The notes below the pieces were generated by a model. The model was not told the origin of the DNA. It was given only the letters and a program-made list of their open reading frames with translations, and did no database searches. This document shows positions 13,760 to 17,293 of a stretch of DNA of 17,293 nucleotides, in pieces. The translations under genes were made by a program, and so were the position numbers. The stretch comes from Parvicella sp963922585. Its GTDB lineage: Bacteria; Bacteroidota; Bacteroidia; Flavobacteriales_D; Parvicellaceae. The stretch is from the NCBI GenBank assembly GCA_963922585.1, contig CAWUIK010000067.1:1-17293 (forward strand), read 5' to 3'. Every line of letters begins with the position of its first letter. Position 1 is the stretch's first letter.

Positions 13760-14641
13760 TCAAATTTCCGCACTACTGCATGCTAGCTGTCTGTCCACTT
13801 TTTTGAATAGACCTTGCAAAACTTTTCCTGGACCAACTTCTACAACCTCAGAGCATCCATCAGTTAGCATTTGATTCATTGTTTGTGTCCATTTTACAGG
13901 AGCCGTAAGTTGAGCAATTAAGTTTTCTTTAATTTCATTAGCATCAGTTACTCCTTTTGCTACTACGTTTTGATACACAGGACAAATAGGTGTTACGATT
14001 TCAGTTTCAGCAATCGCAGCAGCTAATGATTGTCTTGCTGGTTCCATCAAAGGAGAGTGAAACGCACCACCAACTTGCAATAAAAGAGCTCTTTTAGCAC
14101 CTGCTTCTGTAAGTTTTTCGCAAGCCAGTTTCACAGCGTCAACACTTCCAGAAATTACTAACTGTCCGGGACAATTATAATTTGCAGGAACAACTACTCC
14201 ATCTATTGATGCACAAATTTCTTCCACAACATTGTCTTCAAGTCCTAAAATAGCAGCCATAGTGGAAGGCTCTGCTTCACAAGCTTTTTGCATGGCTTGC
14301 GCTCTTGCTGAAACTAATCTCAGTCCATCTTCAAAACTCATCGCTTTGGCAGCTACTAAAGCAGAAAATTCTCCTAATGAATGTCCTGCAGTCATTTGAG
14401 GTTGGAATTTATCTCCCAAAACATTGGCTAAAATTACAGAATGCAAAAAGATTGCTGGTTGAGTCACTTTTGTTTCTTTGAGTTGTTCGTCTGTACCTTC
14501 AAACATTATTTCTGTAATGTTGAATCCTAGTATTTCGTTTGCTTTATCAAACATTTCTTTAGCAAGAGAAGAACTTTCGTACAAATCTTTACCCATTCCT
14601 ATAAATTGTGCTCCTTGTCCAGGAAAAACGTATGCTTTCAT
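13760..14641 (-). CDS. fabD: Malonyl-CoA:ACP transacylase FabD
   Basis: A 293-residue cytoplasmic enzyme that moves malonyl groups from CoA to acyl carrier protein for fatty acid synthesis. All key elements are present: FPGQGAQFIGMG at the start, nucleophile S88 in GHSLGEFSAL, a QKACEAEPSTMAAILGL segment, the active-site H195 in GAFHSPLMEPA, and VVEVGPGKVLQGLFKK near the end. Length is close to E. coli FabD (309). The gene starts 20 nt after the zinc peptidase stop on the same strand, so co-transcription is likely. Its 3' end faces the acylase gene, with 49 nt between and no obvious terminator. Confidence 0.95.
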   Translation of the reverse strand: MKAYVFPGQGAQFIGMGKDLYESSSLAKEMFDKANEILGFNITEIMFEGTDEQLKETKVTQPAIFLHSVILANVLGDKFQPQMTAGHSLGEFSALVAAKAMSFEDGLRLVSARAQAMQKACEAEPSTMAAILGLEDNVVEEICASIDGVVVPANYNCPGQLVISGSVDAVKLACEKLTEAGAKRALLLQVGGAFHSPLMEPARQSLAAAIAETEIVTPICPVYQNVVAKGVTDANEIKENLIAQLTAPVKWTQTMNQMLTDGCSEVVEVGPGKVLQGLFKKVDRQLACSSAEI

Positions 14642-14661
14642 TTTTTTGGTTTTTTATATTT

Positions 14662-15378
14662 TTAATCTCTACTTATAAAGAATTGTGCAACCCAGTATAC
14701 CACAGACATTAATGCACTTAATGCAGCTACTACATAAGTCATAGCAGCCCATTTTAAAGCATCTTGAGACATTTCGTATTCTTGTGTATTTACAACATTA
14801 TTGGTCTTTATCCATGCTAAGGCTCTTTTTGAAGCATCAAATTCTACAGGAAGTGTGATTAATGCAAACAAAAATAAAACTAAATTTAATACAATCATTA
14901 GAATGATAAATTCAGTAACTGGAAACACTGAAAATAGGATGTTTCCACCTATAAAAGCAATCATAGTTATGATTTGAATGATACTACCACTTGCATTTTG
15001 AACGGGAACCAATTTACTTCTCAAAGTAAGTGGTTTGTATGCTTCAGCATGTTGAATGGCATGACCACATTCGTGAGCAGCAACTGCAACAGCAGCAGCA
15101 CTAGAACCAGAATAAACAGCAGCACTTAAATTAACAGTTTTGTTGATAGGATTGTAATGGTCTGTTAATGTTCCTTGAACACTGGTTACTTTCACATCTT
15201 CAATACCATGAGTAGTGAGCATTGTTTCAGCAACCTCTTTTCCTGTCAAACCAGAAGATAGTTGAATTTTAGCATATTTATTGAATTTTGATTTGAGCCT
15301 GAAACTCACAAACATACCCAAAAGCATGAAAGGTAGCATCAATAAAAGCGGCCATAAATGAAGTGTTGCAAAATCCAT
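14662..15378 (-). CDS. Membrane zinc metallopeptidase, YugP family
   Basis: A 238-residue integral membrane protein with the zinc site HECGH at 102-106 (AVAAHECGHAIQH), the signature of the YugP family of putative neutral zinc peptidases. One hydrophobic helix is at about 8-26; two more are at about 133-150 and 155-177; another is close to the C-terminus (about 210-230). A conserved GTLTDHYNPINKTVNLSAAVY segment (69-89) precedes the active site. Substrate is unknown for the family. It lies 20 nt upstream of fabD in the same direction; this may be just shared transcription. Start at ATG 15378. Confidence 0.88.
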   Translation of the reverse strand: MDFATLHLWPLLLMLPFMLLGMFVSFRLKSKFNKYAKIQLSSGLTGKEVAETMLTTHGIEDVKVTSVQGTLTDHYNPINKTVNLSAAVYSGSSAAAVAVAAHECGHAIQHAEAYKPLTLRSKLVPVQNASGSIIQIITMIAFIGGNILFSVFPVTEFIILMIVLNLVLFLFALITLPVEFDASKRALAWIKTNNVVNTQEYEMSQDALKWAAMTYVVAALSALMSVVYWVAQFFISRD

Positions 15379-15464
15379 AATAATTAGACTGATTAAAAAT
15401 TACACCACAAAGTAAATAAACTAGATAATATTGAAGTTGGAAAAAATCGTTAATTTTTCAAAAA

Positions 15465-15884
15465 TTATTCACCTCTGTACGCAACAAAGTTATTTTCAGA
15501 TTCATAAAGTTTTACTTCGTAAAGTTGAGCTCCTAATTCCAAAATAGGTAAATCCAGAATTTTCCATATTTCTAAAGTTAAATTTTCTGTACTCGCCAAC
15601 TTATCTTTCATAAACGGAACGTCCAAATTGATGTTTTTGTGATCCAACTGTTCAGTTACAAATTCTTTGATAATGTCACTCACTTTTTTTAAATCTACAC
15701 AATAACCTGTTTCAGGATTGGGTTCACCGCAAACTGTTATGAATAATTCATAATTGTGTCCATGCCAGTTTTTATTGGAACATTTTCCAAAAACCATTTC
15801 ATTTTTCTCATCACTCCAATTAGGATTGCGCATTTGGTGCGCAGCATTAAATCGCTCTCTTCGAGTTACATATACTTTGGGCAT
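15465..15884 (-). CDS. 6-carboxytetrahydropterin synthase / 6-pyruvoyl-tetrahydropterin synthase family (QueD-like)
   Basis: A 139-residue enzyme of the T-fold family acting on dihydroneopterin triphosphate. Zinc ligands are H16 (RFNAAHQM), H41 and H43 (WHGHNY); the catalytic cysteine is C35 in FGKCSNKNWHGHNY. The C-terminal STENLTLEIWKIL and final KLYESENNFVAY are typical as well. In bacteria most members are QueD of queuosine synthesis, but no other queuosine gene lies here, and eukaryotic-type PTPS activity for biopterin cannot be excluded by eye. It stands 86 nt from the peptidase gene and 91 nt from the merR gene, so it may be its own unit. Confidence 0.87.
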   Translation of the reverse strand: MPKVYVTRRERFNAAHQMRNPNWSDEKNEMVFGKCSNKNWHGHNYELFITVCGEPNPETGYCVDLKKVSDIIKEFVTEQLDHKNINLDVPFMKDKLASTENLTLEIWKILDLPILELGAQLYEVKLYESENNFVAYRGE

Positions 15885-15975
15885 TACTCTAAACTTATTT
15901 TTTCAATGAATACTATATTTTTATAAAGATAACAAAAATGTTTGAAATAAGTTTTGAGATCTAAAAAGAATGAAG

Positions 15976-16311
15976 TTATAAAGCACTTTTTACTTCCAAT
16001 AGAAAGGATTTTACTTTTTCAAGTTTTTGAACAATTTCTAATGATTCGAAAGCATCTTCTTTATTGCCTTTGAGTTTGTCTTTGGCGCCTTGAAGAGTGA
16101 ATCCCCTTTCTTTAACAAGATGATAAATCAATTGAAAGTTTTTTAAATCCTCTTGTGTAAACATCCTATTGCCCTTTTTGTTTTTGTGAGGTTTGATAAT
16201 GTCAAACTCTTTTTCCCAAAAACGAATTAATGAAGCATTTACATCAAAAAGTTTAGCAACTTCTCCAATGGAGTAATATAATTTTGATATGTTATTTTCT
16301 AAATGAATCAT
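15976..16311 (-). CDS. MerR-family transcriptional regulator, short
   Basis: A 111-residue DNA-binding protein. The winged helix-turn-helix of MerR proteins is clear: YYSIGEVAKLFDVNASLIRFWEKEF (12-36), then NRMFTQEDLKNFQLIYHLVKERGFTLQGAKDKL (53-85). After it comes only a short coiled helix (about 90-111) for dimer contacts. There is no effector or metal-binding domain and no Cys, so it is unlikely to sense metals. Such short MerR proteins are common in Bacteroidota, with unknown ligands. It is separated from the upstream transaldolase by a terminator and should therefore have its own promoter within 16312-16460. A box reading TAGCTTTA, one base off the -7 consensus, occurs there. Confidence 0.87.
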   Translation of the reverse strand: MIHLENNISKLYYSIGEVAKLFDVNASLIRFWEKEFDIIKPHKNKKGNRMFTQEDLKNFQLIYHLVKERGFTLQGAKDKLKGNKEDAFESLEIVQKLEKVKSFLLEVKSAL

Positions 16312-16460
16312 CTCTGCGTAAAATTAAAAATAATTGTAAAGCTATAACTTTTGATTTAGTTAATTGTTTAACATTAAATTGTTTATTTATGGATTTTGAT
16401 AATTGAGGATATAAATAAATCTTTGCTCACATAAAAATGTTTCATTTTAGCTGTAAATAA

Positions 16461-16492
16461 AAAAGCCCTCAAAAATAGTTTTGAAGGCTTTT
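16461..16492 (-). terminator. Intrinsic terminator after the transaldolase gene
   Basis: Two 14-nt arms, AAAAGCCCTCAAAA and TTTTGAAGGCTTTT, pair with a single C-A mismatch around the loop ATAG. On the minus strand the stem runs directly into TTTTTTATTT. It sits 22 nt after the transaldolase stop and should separate it from the merR gene. The T-rich arm would also give some stop signal on the other strand. Confidence 0.88.
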
Positions 16493-16514
16493 AGAATATT
16501 GTGAATTTATAAAC

Positions 16515-17171
16515 TTATCCATTTACCTTTTTGTGATCGGCTAAAAATTGAGCCAAACCAGAGTCGGTCAAAGGATGTTTCATTAAAGCAAGAATCGCAC
16601 TCAATGGACCTGTCATTACATCTGCACCAATTTCTGCACATTCTATAATATGCATTGGATGTCTTACAGATGCTGCTAAAATCTGTGTGTCAAATAAGTA
16701 ATTGTCATAAATAGTTCTAATTTGGTCTATCAAAGTCAAACCATTGGTAGAAATATCATCCAATCTACCTATAAAAGGTGAAACGTAAGTAGCACCTGCT
16801 TTTGCAGCAACCAAGGCTTGTCCAGCAGAAAAGATTAAAGTACAGTTGGTTCTAATTCCTTTATCAGAAAAATATTTTATCGCTTTTATACCTTCTTTAG
16901 TCATTGGGATTTTTACGACAATATTTTCGTGCAATTTAGCTAATTTTTCACCTTCTTTTATCATTCCTTTGTAGTCTGTAGCAATAACTTCAGCACTTAC
17001 ATCTCCATCTACAATATTGCAAATGTCCACATAATGTTTAAGGATTTTCTTTTCTCCTTTAATACCTTCTTTTGCCATTAAGGAAGGATTGGTTGTTACA
17101 CCATCCAAAATTCCAAGGTCTTGAGCTTCTTTGATTTGCTCCAAATTTGCTGTATCAATAAAAAATTTCAT
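16515..17171 (-). CDS. Transaldolase, small TalC/MipB type
   Basis: A 218-residue TIM-barrel enzyme of the non-oxidative pentose phosphate pathway, moving dihydroxyacetone units between sugar phosphates. The Schiff-base lysine is K87 in VVKIPMT. Other marks are FIDTANL (4-10), DGVTTNPSL (23-31) and GATYVSPFIGRLDD. Small proteins of this group are either transaldolases or fructose-6-phosphate aldolases. Here E61 in SAEVIA and F114 in TLIFSAGQA match the transaldolase type, while E. coli FSA has Gln and Tyr at these places. It is a single-gene unit, with a candidate promoter 23 nt before the ATG and a strong terminator after it. Confidence 0.93.
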   Translation of the reverse strand: MKFFIDTANLEQIKEAQDLGILDGVTTNPSLMAKEGIKGEKKILKHYVDICNIVDGDVSAEVIATDYKGMIKEGEKLAKLHENIVVKIPMTKEGIKAIKYFSDKGIRTNCTLIFSAGQALVAAKAGATYVSPFIGRLDDISTNGLTLIDQIRTIYDNYLFDTQILAASVRHPMHIIECAEIGADVMTGPLSAILALMKHPLTDSGLAQFLADHKKVNG

Positions 17172-17194
17172 AAGTATTGTCTATATTTTTTCTA

Positions 17195-17202
17195 CAAAGT
17201 TA
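17195..17202 (-). promoter_or_regulatory. Candidate -7 box for the transaldolase gene
   Basis: On the minus strand this reads TAACTTTG, an exact TAnnTTTG match, 23 nt before the ATG, the same distance as for the SRPBCC gene. The expected TTTG -33 element is not clear. Confidence 0.45.
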
Positions 17203-17293
17203 GTATTCCTCTAGATACTATTGTGAATTTACTATTAAGAATTTAATTACTTTTTCCACAAAAGAAATTTTTAAAATATCAGTTTCCAAGTTT

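Noticed and set aside
15451..15467. Perfect 17-nt palindrome TAATTTTTCAAAAATTA at the end of the QueD-like gene
   Set aside because: All arms are A/T only and the loop would be too small; with no GC pairs it is a weak terminator at best and expected by chance in such AT-rich DNA.

Overview
The window looks like a chromosomal piece of a low-GC Bacteroidota, most likely a flavobacterium. The DNA is strongly AT-rich. Genes mostly lack Shine-Dalgarno sequences and have A-rich leaders. Candidate promoters carry the Bacteroidota -7 box TAnnTTTG. Several exported proteins end their signal peptide in ...Q, as is usual in this group. No rRNA, tRNA, CRISPR, IS, integrase or phage gene was seen, so this is a mostly core-like region. 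One small photobiology cluster and one intergenic repeat patch stand out.

Layout. (1) 200-3611, plus strand: a four-gene photorepair cluster. It holds a short photolyase with its FAD domain first and its alpha/beta-like domain last (NewPHL type), a flavin reductase-like protein, a 44-residue DUF2256 zinc-ribbon-like protein, and a photolyase of the prokaryotic (6-4)/FeS-BCP family in which all four expected iron-sulphur cysteines appear to be missing. (2) 3615-5374, minus: SRPBCC membrane protein followed by a PcaF/PaaJ-type thiolase. Their transcript probably ends at a hairpin lying inside the convergent photolyase gene. (3) 5463-10215, minus: envelope genes, namely an L,D-transpeptidase lipoprotein, a patatin/POTRA/beta-barrel protein, and a small exported protein whose gene is frameshifted in an A-tract just after the start codon. 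(4) 10216-10476: an intergenic patch with seven 7-bp repeats and two 16-bp repeats. (5) 10477-11536, minus: an S4-domain protein overlapping a TruC-like pseudouridine synthase. (6) 11614-13710, plus: an exported Ntn-hydrolase acylase. (7) 13760-17171, minus: FabD and a membrane zinc peptidase, a QueD/PTPS homologue, a MerR-type regulator, and a transaldolase with its own promoter and terminator.

How the parts fit. The cluster at the left end is the most interesting unit. Two photolyase-family flavoproteins of different classes sit with a flavin reductase and a tiny Cys4 protein. The spacing is tight in the second half (13 nt, then 1 nt). This suggests a light-dependent DNA repair module in which reduced flavin supply and a small metal-binding partner support repair; that reading is inference. 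The middle of the window is about the cell envelope (peptidoglycan cross-linking, an outer-membrane lipase, an exported small protein). The right end is housekeeping metabolism and RNA modification.

Several starts were moved from the longest possible open frame to an internal ATG. Two envelope genes seem truly to start at TTG. All family calls were made by eye from motifs, with no database search.
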